Position numbers and translations under genes: made by a program
Origin: Thalassotalea_A litorea
GTDB taxonomy: Bacteria > Pseudomonadota > Gammaproteobacteria > Enterobacterales > Alteromonadaceae
Reading direction: 5' to 3'
DNA length: 64,000 nucleotides
NCBI RefSeq assembly: GCF_043642205.1
Contig: NZ_JBHZSG010000002.1
Location: 1 to 64,000, forward strand
Notes under the pieces: model-generated
The model's input: only the letters and a program-made list of their open reading frames with translations
The model's database searches: none
Told to the model about the DNA's origin: nothing
Shown here: positions 1 to 8,260 of the stretch, one piece after another
Layout: the number at the start of each line of letters is the position of its first letter
How positions within the stretch are numbered: the stretch's first letter is position 1

Positions 1-140
1 TAACTGCTCCTGCGTTATTCTACCTGCATACATCCATGTATTTGTGCATATTCGACATTCACTACATCCCTGTAGCTCTGCGACGTTTAACCATCCATGA
101 AACGTCGCTTTACCGTCCATCCCTGGACATAATCGCTAGG
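1..140. repeat. Hairpin-rich repeat cluster at the left edge
   Basis: Positions 1-47 are the exact inverted copy of 16931-16977, and a close relative lies at about 23437-23485. The stretch holds several small palindromes in a row: TACATCCATGTA (about 28-40), CTACATCCCTGTAG (about 62-75), a CGACGTTT/AAACGTCG arm pair (about 80-115) and GTCCATCCCTGGAC (about 115-129). No coding sequence is supported. The cluster continues off the left edge. Confidence 0.8.
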
Positions 141-1055
141 CCGCGTAAATATTAAATATCGGTTGAAGAATCAGAAAATTATAAAGCCCGCTCATTTGAG
201 TGGTCTTTTTGCGTTTAGGTAGCTCATTCTTCGAAATGCTTAGTATTTTGACTCCACCCTAAAACGCAGTAACAACGCGTTTTACTTCCTCCGCGCAGAA
301 AATCATTGACCAACACAGTCATTCCCAGACACTACTGGGAATCTAAAGCAAAAGCAGATCCCCACTTTCGTGAGGATGACGGAACAAAGTGCAAGCTAAA
401 GCTCTAAAGGTGACAAATCGAACTAAAGTTCTCCTAGGGTGACTACCCTTGCCGTCATTCCCAGACACTACTGGGAATCTAAAGCAAAAGCAGATCCCCA
501 CTTTCGTGAGGATGACAGAACAAAGTGCAAGCTAAAGCTCTAAAGGTGACAAACACAGCTAAAAACGCTGTGTTAGGGTGACAGCCGCAGCAAACAAGCC
601 TGCGTCTGGTGACAAATCTAACTAAAGTTCTCCTAGGGTGACTACCCTTGCCGTCATTCCCAGACACTACTGGGAATCTAAAGCAAAAGCAGATCCCCAC
701 TTTCGTGAGGATGACGGAAGGGCTGAGGATGACGGAGTTGAGTGTGTAGATGACGAAGTTTTCACCTAAAACCTGGCGGAACTAAAGTTTTATCCACCTA
801 CGCAGTTGTCACCTAAAAACCTGCTGGAATTAAGGTTTTATCCACCCGCGAAGCCTCCACCTTCGAATCGTTTTTGATTCGACTCCACTCTAAAACGCAG
901 TAACAACGCGTTTTACTTCCTCCGCGCAGAAAATCACTGACCAACACCGTCATTCCCAGACACTACTGGGAATCTAAAGGAAAAGCAGATCCCCACTTTC
1001 GTGAGGATGACGGAAGGGGGGAGGGTGACGCGATTTAGTGTGAGTAAGACGGATT
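141..1055. repeat. Mixed intergenic repeats: REP-like copies and linker-hairpin modules
   Basis: No gene is supported. It holds four + orientation copies of a ~65-bp REP-like element (318-381, 453-517, 652-716, 948-1012). Each has an ATTCCCAG...CTGGGAAT hairpin, a GATCCCCAC...GTGAGGAT half and CGTCAT/ATGACG ends. Between them, at about 540-640, are modules with a GGTGACA linker and hairpins such as AACACAGC...GCTGTGTT. CCACC-linker modules lie at about 245-290 and 761-930, for example CGAATC...GATTCG and AAAACGC...GCGTTTT. Confidence 0.85.
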
Positions 1056-1343
1056 CTCACCCAAAAACCTGCCGAAACTAAGGTTTTATCCACCTACGCA
1101 GTTGTCACCTAAAAACCTGTCGGAACTAAGGTTTTATCCACCTACGCAGTTGTCACCTAAAAACCTGCCGAGACTAAGGTTTTATCCACCTACGAAGTTG
1201 TCACCTAAAAACCTGCTGGAATTAAGGTTTTATCCACCTACGAAGTTGTCACCTAAAAACCTGCCGAGACTAAGGTTTTAACCACCTACGAAGTTGTCAC
1301 CCAAAAAACTGCTGGAATTAAGGTTTTATCCACCCGCGCAGCA
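1056..1343. repeat. 48-bp tandem array, six units
   Basis: Units start at about 1056, 1104, 1152, 1200, 1248 and 1296, a constant 48-bp period. Each unit reads GTCACC, then AAAAACCTG, a short variable middle (CCGGAAC, TCGGAAC, CCGAGAC or CTGGAAT), then TAAGGTTTTATCCACC and an ACG(A/C)AGTT spacer. AAAACC and GGTTTT pair, so every unit can form a hairpin between TCACC and CCACC linkers. It lies just downstream of the stop codon of the minus-strand secreted protein gene. Scattered single copies occur elsewhere in the window. Confidence 0.9.
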
Positions 1344-1376
1344 TCCCTCTACAACAGTAATCTTTTGGATAAAAGA

Positions 1377-2150
1377 TTACTTAGCCTGCATACTCATCTC
1401 TTTATCAACCATATAAATCTGGTACTTGGCACCTTTGAAGTTTTCGTCCCATTGCTCGAATACTTCCTGAGCTTTTTCTTCACTGCCCATATGTTTGCTT
1501 AAAGCTTCGTAGAAGGTTTCTTTAGGTCTTTCCATGCCTTTATAGTCGGTATAAGGGATGACTAACCCAATACTGCCTTTACCGCCTATTTGACGTGACC
1601 ATGACCAGTAATAAGGCCATTTCATCTCTTTTGCATTGTCACTTAGCATTTTCTTACTTTGCTCAATAGCGCCAGCCTTACCAAATTTACCGTGAAACTC
1701 GGTCACACCAAAATACATAAATTTGCTACTATCATCGGGCCAGTGGCTGTTTTCCATGTCAAGCTCATAGTAATAATGCTCATAAGAGGCGACGTACTTG
1801 CTAACTTTGTCCTGCCAGTGTTGACCAATATTGTTTTTGTTGGCCCATTCTTTATATGTATCCAGATCTCCCCAGGCGACACAGCAGCTTCTGACATAAT
1901 ACTTATTCAAATGCTTGCCAAGTAAAGGGCGATAGGTGTTCCACTGTCGTGGGTCTTCTTTGTCCTGGCGGTACTCAAGATGGTCTTTAAATGCTTCTAC
2001 AAATTTTTCCTCCATGCCTTCCACTGGCACCATTACCCAAAGCTCAGCGATGTTCGCCGAGGGTTTTTCTTCGGCATTAACGGAAATGGGTAAGCAAAGG
2101 GCCAATACAAAAGCAAAAGCAAGGTTATATAGGTGATTTAATCGTTTCAT
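1377..2150 (-). CDS. Secreted protein of unknown function
   Basis: A 257-residue protein I do not recognise. Residues 1-26 form a clear Sec signal peptide: MKR, a hydrophobic core and a likely cut after VNA. The mature part is very rich in Trp, Tyr and Lys, with a CC pair in RSCCVAWGDLD near residue 90. Two stretches, around residues 35-130 and 145-250, have a similar look (a hydrophobic strand, then a charged helix ending in aromatic residues). A duplicated ferredoxin-like or antibiotic-monooxygenase-like fold is possible, but this is inference. The start is supported by an AGGAA box seven bases upstream. It stands alone between a 48-bp repeat array and a MITE-like element. Likely periplasmic. 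Confidence 0.75.
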   Translation of the reverse strand: MKRLNHLYNLAFAFVLALCLPISVNAEEKPSANIAELWVMVPVEGMEEKFVEAFKDHLEYRQDKEDPRQWNTYRPLLGKHLNKYYVRSCCVAWGDLDTYKEWANKNNIGQHWQDKVSKYVASYEHYYYELDMENSHWPDDSSKFMYFGVTEFHGKFGKAGAIEQSKKMLSDNAKEMKWPYYWSWSRQIGGKGSIGLVIPYTDYKGMERPKETFYEALSKHMGSEEKAQEVFEQWDENFKGAKYQIYMVDKEMSMQAK

Positions 2151-2302
2151 GGCTAGTTCCTAATTAACAGATAATTAGAATTCACAATAACCAAACAGGA
2201 GAGAGAATTAACGGGCATTAAACACATGAATCATTGGTTATGTGTATTCAGATGGGTTTATTCTAGCAAAGGATTGATATTTGGCTATTTGAGCAGGTAT
2301 TT

Positions 2303-2583
2303 AATACCAATCACATTAAGTTTGTGCACAACTCAGAGTTAGGGCAGAGGTTCAGTTACAACATAGATTTTATTGATATAGTCATTCTATATTAATGAAA
2401 TATAGGGCCGTAAATGGACCTTAAGATAAACTCCCTGCGGGTGAGTTTTAAAGGCATTTATGTTGCGTTACTGATTTTGACCGATTTTAAGATAATGGAG
2501 CGACCATTCTCTGCAATCAAAGCCTTGTCTAAAAGCCTTTATATTCTCACTGAGTGAGCAATAATTTAATGTGATTGGTTATT
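2303..2583. mobile_element. MITE-like element with terminal inverted repeats
   Basis: The ends are inverted copies of one another: ACCAATCACATTAA near 2306-2319 and TTAATGTGATTGGT near 2566-2579. They enclose about 245 bp without a plausible open reading frame. The inside contains small palindromes, for example ATATTAATGAAATAT-like and CTCACTGAGTGAG. Size, matched ends and lack of coding capacity fit a non-autonomous element. No unambiguous target-site duplication is visible, and no other copy was found in this window. Confidence 0.6.
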
Positions 2584-2632
2584 ACTAGGTGTGGTTCATC
2601 AACGTTAAAAGGTTCAGGCATCTTGGAAACAA

Positions 2633-2656
2633 TAAAAAAGGAGCTTAGGCTCCTTC
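2633..2656 (-). terminator. Rho-independent terminator of slyD
   Basis: AAGGAGC, a four-base loop and GCTCCTT form a 7-bp stem. Read on the minus strand, it is followed by a run of T (GCTCCTTTTTTATT). It lies about 25 bp past the slyD stop codon. Confidence 0.8.
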
Positions 2657-2681
2657 TTTATTCAGTGCATCGACGGTGCAG

Positions 2682-3164
2682 TTAATGGTTACAACCACCT
2701 TCACTGTGCACATGGCCATGAGCAATTTCATCTTCTGTTGCCGTTCTGACTTCGAGGATTTCTACGTCAAAGACTAAATCAAGACCCGCTAATGGATGGT
2801 TACCATCGACAGTAATGGTATCTTCTTCTACGTCAACAACAATCACCGTTTGCTCACCTTCGTCGGTTTGTGCACGCAATTGCATACCGACATCTAGATT
2901 ATCGATACCTTGAAATAACTCTTTCGGAACGGTTTGCACAAAGCCATCATGGCGCTCGCCATAAGCTTCTTTCGCTTCCACTTCGACCGTAAATTTATCG
3001 CCAACAGCTTTTTCGTGTAAAGCCACTTCCAGGCCTGGGATCAAAAAACCAGAACCTTGAATAAACTCCAGTGGCTGATGATCATATGAACTGTCAATGA
3101 GGTTTTTTTCACTATCCATCACGGCGTAGTGCATTTTTACAACGGTGTTTTCAGCAATTTTCAT
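2682..3164 (-). CDS. slyD: FKBP-type peptidyl-prolyl isomerase, SlyD family
   Basis: A 160-residue cytosolic prolyl isomerase and chaperone that can also bind metal. The FKBP core is split by the SlyD insert-in-flap chaperone domain: residues about 1-70 with SYDHQPLEFIQGSG and LIPGLEVALHEKAVGD, the insert around 75-120, and the core resumed with NHPLAGLDLVFDVEI. The C-terminus HGHVHSEGGCNH is a short His/Cys metal-binding tail, much shorter than the ~50-residue tail of E. coli SlyD. This makes it resemble the shorter SlyD/FkpB-like proteins of marine gammaproteobacteria. The start has an AGGAA box six bases upstream. A strong terminator follows. It is probably its own transcription unit or shares one with ygfZ, 19 bp upstream. 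Confidence 0.93.
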   Translation of the reverse strand: MKIAENTVVKMHYAVMDSEKNLIDSSYDHQPLEFIQGSGFLIPGLEVALHEKAVGDKFTVEVEAKEAYGERHDGFVQTVPKELFQGIDNLDVGMQLRAQTDEGEQTVIVVDVEEDTITVDGNHPLAGLDLVFDVEILEVRTATEDEIAHGHVHSEGGCNH

Positions 3165-3183
3165 AAGGTTTCCTATTCATTTA

Positions 3184-4152
3184 TTACTTATCATCAAGGT
3201 CATAGGGAAGCGGCATTTGCGTCAACACCGTATCGGCTAGATCTTTAATTCTAAAAATATCATTGAGGTCTGTGTCATTGGCTAATACGGCCTGAACGTA
3301 TAGGCTACCATCATCGGCTTGATACAAGTTAGTCATGTTGCCTCCGCGGCGCCAGTTGTCTCCGAGTTGCTTTTCTAAAAGCGCGCTACTTTCTACAAGG
3401 TGTTCCGTTTTACCCTGCAGGGAGAACATGGCTCTTTTGTTTTTCCCCAGATACTTCATACGAGCAACGGTTTCTTGCCCCATGTAACAACCCTTGGTAA
3501 AACTGATCCCGTTTATTGCCTGTAGGTTTAGCATTTGCGGGACATATTCTTCAATAGCGGCATTGCTAAGTGTTGGAAAACCATTAATAACATCTAATAG
3601 AGTCCAGATAGCGTTATCATACACCGGAATGTTTAATCCTTGCACAAACGTACTCAGCTCATCATCATTACCGACAATAATATAACCGGACTTATGACCA
3701 TCAAATTTGATAATCGTTAAAGCCTGATACCTGCTTACTGGATGCTCTGAATCTGGCAATGAGGGCAGCAATGGTGAGAGTATTTCGTCAATGTTATCAC
3801 CAGCTAGAGCGACAGCCTGAACATCAGCAAATTGCAATTCTGCGTTAGCAAATACCGCAAACTTTTTTAATTGTTGCAGTGAGGCTGATGCTGATTCCGG
3901 GCTCATTAGCATCATGATTTGCTCGGCATGTTCGAATAATCGAAATGCAGAAAATACTTTTCCTTTTGCATCGCAATGGGCACCAACAAGCAATGACGTC
4001 TCGGTGAGAGAATTGACATCACACGTCAATTGCCCCTGCAAATAAGAGCGCCTTTCGTCTCCGGAGACAGAGATCATCGATTGGTTTTGGATGCGACAGG
4101 CATAAGCGGCTGGCAATGATTCGAGCGATGGGTGTGAAGAGTCAACTTTCAT
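3184..4152 (-). CDS. ygfZ: tRNA-modifying protein YgfZ (folate-binding, GcvT-like)
   Basis: A 322-residue cytosolic COG0354 protein. This family supports assembly or repair of iron-sulfur enzymes, including MiaB-dependent tRNA thiomethylation, using tetrahydrofolate. The hallmark K-G-C-Y-x-G-Q-E motif is present (KGCYMGQETVARMKYLG, Cys near residue 221). The N-terminal GcvT-like part contains YLQGQLTCDV near residue 40. E. coli YgfZ is 326 residues, so length is normal. It is divergent from sdhE, exactly the arrangement in E. coli. The start ATG at 4152 gives the conserved N-terminus and lies about 200 bp from the sdhE start. Confidence 0.93.
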   Translation of the reverse strand: MKVDSSHPSLESLPAAYACRIQNQSMISVSGDERRSYLQGQLTCDVNSLTETSLLVGAHCDAKGKVFSAFRLFEHAEQIMMLMSPESASASLQQLKKFAVFANAELQFADVQAVALAGDNIDEILSPLLPSLPDSEHPVSRYQALTIIKFDGHKSGYIIVGNDDELSTFVQGLNIPVYDNAIWTLLDVINGFPTLSNAAIEEYVPQMLNLQAINGISFTKGCYMGQETVARMKYLGKNKRAMFSLQGKTEHLVESSALLEKQLGDNWRRGGNMTNLYQADDGSLYVQAVLANDTDLNDIFRIKDLADTVLTQMPLPYDLDDK

Positions 4153-4349
4153 GAGTATCTGATATGGGGTGCCTTATACTTTCGTTGTTGTAAATAGTGG
4201 GGGAAATAATATGAATTTCAACCTATAAACGGGTTTTTATTACGAAAAAGGCATCGAAAACAGGCTTTCACCTAGTCAATTGTCTAAAGTCATTGGTACA
4301 ATTGTTTTTATCTACGCAATTGAAAATTACAGAGTGAGCAGGATTTATT

Positions 4350-4601
4350 ATGACGTTGGCCAATCACAAAGCAAGAACAAAGTGGGCATGTAGACGGGGA
4401 ATGTTAGAGTTAGATGTTTTGTTTATGCCTTTCGTTGATGAAGCCTGGGATCACCTCGACGATGAGCAAAAGCAGGTGTTTGAACGATTGCTTGAATGTG
4501 ACGACCCGGAATTATTCGCCTGGTTTATGGGACATGAAGAGTGCAAAGATGAACAACTCAACGCTATGGTCCAACTCATCCTCAACCGCGTTAAAGTTTA
4601 A
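4350..4601 (+). CDS. sdhE: FAD assembly factor SdhE
   Basis: An 83-residue cytosolic protein of the SdhE/YgfY (COG2938) family, which helps attach FAD covalently to succinate dehydrogenase and fumarate reductase flavoproteins. The diagnostic RRGMLELD motif is near residues 15-23, followed by the acidic helical part ending DDPELFAWFMGHEE. Length matches the family (about 80-95). It is divergent from ygfZ and overlaps the next gene, which begins inside its last 50 bases, so the two are translationally linked. Confidence 0.95.
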   Translation: MTLANHKARTKWACRRGMLELDVLFMPFVDEAWDHLDDEQKQVFERLLECDDPELFAWFMGHEECKDEQLNAMVQLILNRVKV

Positions 4602-5070
4602 TGTAAGCGAAACACCAAGTCGCATCAAACAGCGGGTTGAACAAATAAGCCTGGCGTTACCCTGTTTTTTGTTAGCATTGCTAAACGGATATTTTTTTCA
4701 ATCCTGGAACATCGTCTTTGTTATTTTGGTGCTGGCTACATTGTTGTTAACACTAAGCGTTAGCAGAGGCTTTTTTAACAGATTTTCTGATGGGCTCGAG
4801 CAGGCATTATTGTCCGCGAAAATATTTTATTGTAATCCGCGTGGGGAATTAAGCCTTTGTGCAACTGAGAAATGGCAAATTCAATCAACAAGTAAAGTCG
4901 TACCTTGGGGGTGTTGTATATCATTGAGATCATTAACCCCCTCATTTACAGAGCCGTTAGAACGAAATGTTTGGATATACTCAGATATGTTGCCAGACGA
5001 TGAATATAAAAGCTTGTGTCGTATTGTAAACGCGTGCGCGTATCAATATACCCAGAGTACTCAGCAGTAA
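4549..5070 (+). CDS. ygfX: YgfX/CptA-like inner-membrane protein
   Basis: About 173 residues from the ATG at 4549, which has a GAAGAG box seven bases upstream and lies within sdhE (53-bp overlap). Longer in-frame starts lie deep inside sdhE and are not convincing. Two adjacent hydrophobic helices (residues about 30-65) are followed by a soluble tail with a conserved-looking WIYSDMLPDDEYKSLCRIV stretch, as in the YgfX family. That family is encoded beside sdhE and has been linked in E. coli to a toxin-like effect on division proteins; its true role is unclear. The family call rests on position plus topology. Confidence 0.75.
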   Translation: MNNSTLWSNSSSTALKFNVSETPSRIKQRVEQISLALPCFLLALLNGYFFQSWNIVFVILVLATLLLTLSVSRGFFNRFSDGLEQALLSAKIFYCNPRGELSLCATEKWQIQSTSKVVPWGCCISLRSLTPSFTEPLERNVWIYSDMLPDDEYKSLCRIVNACAYQYTQSTQQ

Positions 5071-5215
5071 AAGGTTGACTGTATGAGCTTTATCTAGATA
5101 GCTAAACTTAGAAAGCTATTGCCTGATAGCTATTGCTTGTGAGCTTGCCCTCGGTCTCAGCGCTGAGCCGCGCAAAAGCTTAATGGAATTGCGATAAAGC
5201 GTTATTCACTCGCCT

Positions 5216-6823
5216 TTAGGTATCTTTAATCGGCGTTAATATTGTTGCGCTGCCATGGTTTAACGTTTCCGGATAATCTAACGTATAGTGCAGGCCTCGG
5301 CTTTCTTTTCTTTCCATTGCACTTAAAATGATGAGTTCTGCAACTTGCACCAGGTTTCTTAGCTCAAGCAAATTATTGCTCACTTTAAAGTGACGATAAT
5401 ATTCCTGAATTTCCGATTGTAATAAATTCACCCGGTTTAACGCTCGTTTAAGTCGCTTATCGGTTCGGACAATTCCGACGTAATCCCACATAAACAACCG
5501 TAGCTCATGCCAGTTATGCTGAATGACAACTTCTTCATCCGAATTGGTTACCCGACTTTCATCCCAGGCAGGTATTTGAATAATATCTGCGCCAGTTTGA
5601 AGATTATCCGCAATATGCTCTGCAGCGGCACGGGCGAAAACAATACATTCAAGCAACGAATTGCTTGCCATTCGGTTCGCGCCATGTAAACCGGTATAAG
5701 ACACTTCACCAATTGCATAAAGGTTATTAATATCGGTTTGACCATGGCGATTGATCATTACGCCGCCACAAGTGTAGTGTGCAGCCGGTACAATAGGCAG
5801 GGGCTGGCGTGTCATATCCATGCCAAGTTTTGAGGTTTTCTCATAAATGGTAGGGAAATGCTGTTTAATAAACGTTGCGGATTTATGACTGATATCCAGA
5901 TACATGCAGTCAGCACCCAGGCGTTTCATTTCATAATCAATAGCACGGGCGACAACATCGCGCGGCGCAAGTTCGGCTCTTTGATCAAATTCAGGCATAA
6001 ATCGACTGCCGTCTGGACGACGTAAAATGGCACCTTCACCGCGCAAGGCTTCCGTCAGCAAAAAGGTTCCTGCCTGTGGGTGATATAAACAGGTTGGATG
6101 GAATTGATTAAATTCCATGTTGGCAACCCGGCACCCAGCACGCCATGCCATGGCAATACCGTCGCCACTGGCCACATCTGGATTCGATGTGTACTGATAA
6201 ACTTTACTGGCGCCACCGGTGGCAAGAATAACTTTTTTAGCATGGATTGCTTCGACTTTTTCGACATTTCGATTCCAGACGTATGCACCAATGCATTCTT
6301 GTTCATTTTTGTTGTTTGTCGCCGATTGCGTGATCAGATCGATGGCATTGCATCGTTCAAAAATTCGGATTCGCGAGTGTCGTTGAGCACGTTCCACTAA
6401 TGTGGTTTGGACGGCATGACCGGTAGCATCGGCAGCATGAAGGATGCGTCTGTGACTATGGCCTCCTTCACGAGTTAAATGGAATTCAGTATCGCCACTG
6501 GCAGATTGACGTTGATCAAATTGAACCCCTTGATCAATTAACCACTGCATTGACGCTTTGGCCTGCTCGGCGGTGAACCGAACCATAGCTTCGTCACAAA
6601 TCCCGCCACCTGCGATTAAGGTATCCTGAACGTGGGCATCGACGGAATCTTTTTCATCAAATACGGCGGCAATCCCGCCTTGGGCATAATAGGTAGAACC
6701 TTCGTGAATGGGGCCTTTACTTAATAGGATCACATCGGCTAATTGTGCCAGGTTTAATGCCAGAGTCAGGCCTGCGGCGCCACTTCCGATTATCAGAACG
6801 TCGCAGTTGTGTTGTTGATTCAT
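5216..6823 (-). CDS. nadB: L-aspartate oxidase
   Basis: A 535-residue FAD enzyme oxidising L-aspartate to iminoaspartate, the first step of de novo NAD synthesis, in the cytosol with NadA. The N-terminal dinucleotide-binding motif is DVLIIGSGAAGLTLAL. The flavoprotein signature appears as STYYAQGGIAAVF (about residues 43-55), and the substrate region contains HTREGGHSH-like and RDVVARAIDYE segments. The fumarate-reductase-like motif GGVMINRHGQT and GLHGANRMASNSLLE lie near residues 355-395. Length matches E. coli NadB (540). It is divergent from rpoE, the conserved gammaproteobacterial arrangement. The ATG at 6823 is the natural start. Confidence 0.97.
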   Translation of the reverse strand: MNQQHNCDVLIIGSGAAGLTLALNLAQLADVILLSKGPIHEGSTYYAQGGIAAVFDEKDSVDAHVQDTLIAGGGICDEAMVRFTAEQAKASMQWLIDQGVQFDQRQSASGDTEFHLTREGGHSHRRILHAADATGHAVQTTLVERAQRHSRIRIFERCNAIDLITQSATNNKNEQECIGAYVWNRNVEKVEAIHAKKVILATGGASKVYQYTSNPDVASGDGIAMAWRAGCRVANMEFNQFHPTCLYHPQAGTFLLTEALRGEGAILRRPDGSRFMPEFDQRAELAPRDVVARAIDYEMKRLGADCMYLDISHKSATFIKQHFPTIYEKTSKLGMDMTRQPLPIVPAAHYTCGGVMINRHGQTDINNLYAIGEVSYTGLHGANRMASNSLLECIVFARAAAEHIADNLQTGADIIQIPAWDESRVTNSDEEVVIQHNWHELRLFMWDYVGIVRTDKRLKRALNRVNLLQSEIQEYYRHFKVSNNLLELRNLVQVAELIILSAMERKESRGLHYTLDYPETLNHGSATILTPIKDT

Positions 6824-6970
6824 TGTCGCAAGTAATATTATGATGACGGACAGGTTTCGAATTTTAACGTAAAATCAGTGGAATACCAATTGCTAGCAGC
6901 TTGTCGGCCGTTAATTTACAGCTAAAATTGATGTTGTAGCGATTTTTTTTAGTTCTCAATAATATTTTGC

Positions 6971-6998
6971 GAACTTTTTACGTTCATCGCAGTCATAA
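6971..6998 (+). promoter_or_regulatory. Predicted sigma-E promoter of the rpoE operon
   Basis: GAACTT (6971-6976), exactly 16 bases, then TCATAA (6993-6998). The sigma-E consensus is GAACTT with a 16-17-base spacer and TCTGA/TCAAA-like -10. It lies about 85 bp before the rpoE start, so it fits the known autoregulation of rpoE in Enterobacteria. Confidence 0.75.
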
Positions 6999-7082
6999 CT
7001 GATGTGTTTGCTAAGAGCTGAGTTGTTATCACCAAATCAATAAAGCGGTGATATAAGAAAGTATATAGGGGAATTAGCTCTG

Positions 7083-7661
7083 ATGAGCGAACAGAATGTT
7101 GACCAGATGTTGGTCAAACAGGTACAGAACGGAGATAAAAACGCTTTTAATTTGTTGGTACAAAAATATCAACAAAAAGTGATGAATCTGGTTTCAAGAT
7201 ATGTGAAGAACCAGGCGGATGTCGCCGATGTTACCCAAGAAGCTTTTATCAAGGCGTATCGGGCAATTGGTAACTTTCGCAGTGAAAGCGCTTTTTATAC
7301 CTGGCTGTACCGCATTGCGGTGAATACCGCCAAGAATCATCTGTTAGCAGGAAGTCGTAAACCGCCGGGATCGGATATCGAGGTGGAAGATGCTCAGATG
7401 TATGATAGCGGTGATGCTCTACGGGAAAATGCTTCACCAGAGAGGATGATTTTAACGGATGAAATTCGCCAATTGATTTTTACGACCATCGAGCAGTTAC
7501 CAGAGGAATTGCGTACAGCGATTAATCTGCGAGAACTGGATGGGTTAAGTTATGAGGAAATAGCCAATATAATGGAGTGTCCGGTCGGTACAGTAAGATC
7601 ACGTATTTTTCGTGCCCGGGATGCGGTAGATAAGAAAATTAAACCATTATTGCAGCGCTAA
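7083..7661 (+). CDS. rpoE: RNA polymerase sigma-E factor
   Basis: A 192-residue ECF sigma factor for envelope stress, the same length as E. coli RpoE (191). Region 2 is visible as DVTQEAFIKAYRAIGNFRS followed by AFYTWLYRIAVNTAKN. Region 4 reads LDGLSYEEIANIMECPVGT then VRSRIFRARDAV, a helix-turn-helix for the -35 box. It heads rpoE-rseA-rseB with 14 bp to rseA, preceded by a strong match to its own promoter. It is normally held at the membrane by RseA until outer-membrane stress triggers proteolysis. Confidence 0.97.
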   Translation: MSEQNVDQMLVKQVQNGDKNAFNLLVQKYQQKVMNLVSRYVKNQADVADVTQEAFIKAYRAIGNFRSESAFYTWLYRIAVNTAKNHLLAGSRKPPGSDIEVEDAQMYDSGDALRENASPERMILTDEIRQLIFTTIEQLPEELRTAINLRELDGLSYEEIANIMECPVGTVRSRIFRARDAVDKKIKPLLQR

Positions 7662-7675
7662 TTGTGAGTTAAATT

Positions 7676-8260
7676 ATGAGTAACAAAAATAGTGAATCGA
7701 TATCCGCATTTCTGGATTCCTACGAAGCCGAAGGATTGTCTGTAGATGATCTCAAGCAAGATCAGCAGCAATTAGATACCTGGGGCAGGTACCACATGAT
7801 TGGTGATGTGATGCGAGGAGAAGCCGGAAGCTTTATCATGCCGGATTTGGCAAATAATATTGCCGTCGCCATTGCTGCCGAGCCTACGGTGTTAGCACCT
7901 CAAAAAACGCCGTCTTTGGCTAATAAGGTGAAGGCGAAAGTCGTGCAGTTTGCGAAACCTGCGGGTCAATTTGCCATAGCCGCATCGGCTGCCGGTTTGA
8001 TGGTGTTAGGTGTACAACAGGCCAATGTTGTCGATGATGTGCCTTTGGTTCCGACTCAGGTCTTTCAACCCATGCCCTTTGGTGGTGTTGCTGATCCCGT
8101 CAGTTACAATTATGAACAGCCTAGTATCACGCAACAAAAGCAAGATTTAATAAAGCGTCAGCAGAAACTTCAGGCAATTTTACTTGATCATCAAAAACAG
8201 ATTAAGCTACAAGCCAATACAAATCAGCCTAAATCAGACCAGGAACAACCTGAAAAATAA
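7676..8260 (+). CDS. rseA: Sigma-E anti-sigma factor RseA
   Basis: A 194-residue single-pass inner-membrane protein. The cytoplasmic N-terminus, with ISAFLDSYEAEGL and W-x-R-Y-H-M-I-G-D-V-M-R (about residues 35-45), matches the anti-sigma domain that clamps RpoE. One membrane helix lies at about residues 97-115 (FAIAASAAGLMVLGVQQA). The periplasmic tail is rich in Gln and Lys. By family it is degraded by DegS, RseP and ClpXP during envelope stress. Its stop codon overlaps the rseB start by one base, so translation is coupled. Confidence 0.93.
   Translation: MSNKNSESISAFLDSYEAEGLSVDDLKQDQQQLDTWGRYHMIGDVMRGEAGSFIMPDLANNIAVAIAAEPTVLAPQKTPSLANKVKAKVVQFAKPAGQFAIAASAAGLMVLGVQQANVVDDVPLVPTQVFQPMPFGGVADPVSYNYEQPSITQQKQDLIKRQQKLQAILLDHQKQIKLQANTNQPKSDQEQPEK

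Noticed and set aside
479..700. Open frames over repeats near the left edge and in other repeat blocks
   Set aside because: They translate the 65-bp element in alternative frames and have no ribosome-binding site or gene-like composition.
4414..4548. Longer 218-residue version of the YgfX-like protein
   Set aside because: The extra N-terminus is the out-of-frame translation of sdhE and contains no family-like sequence.
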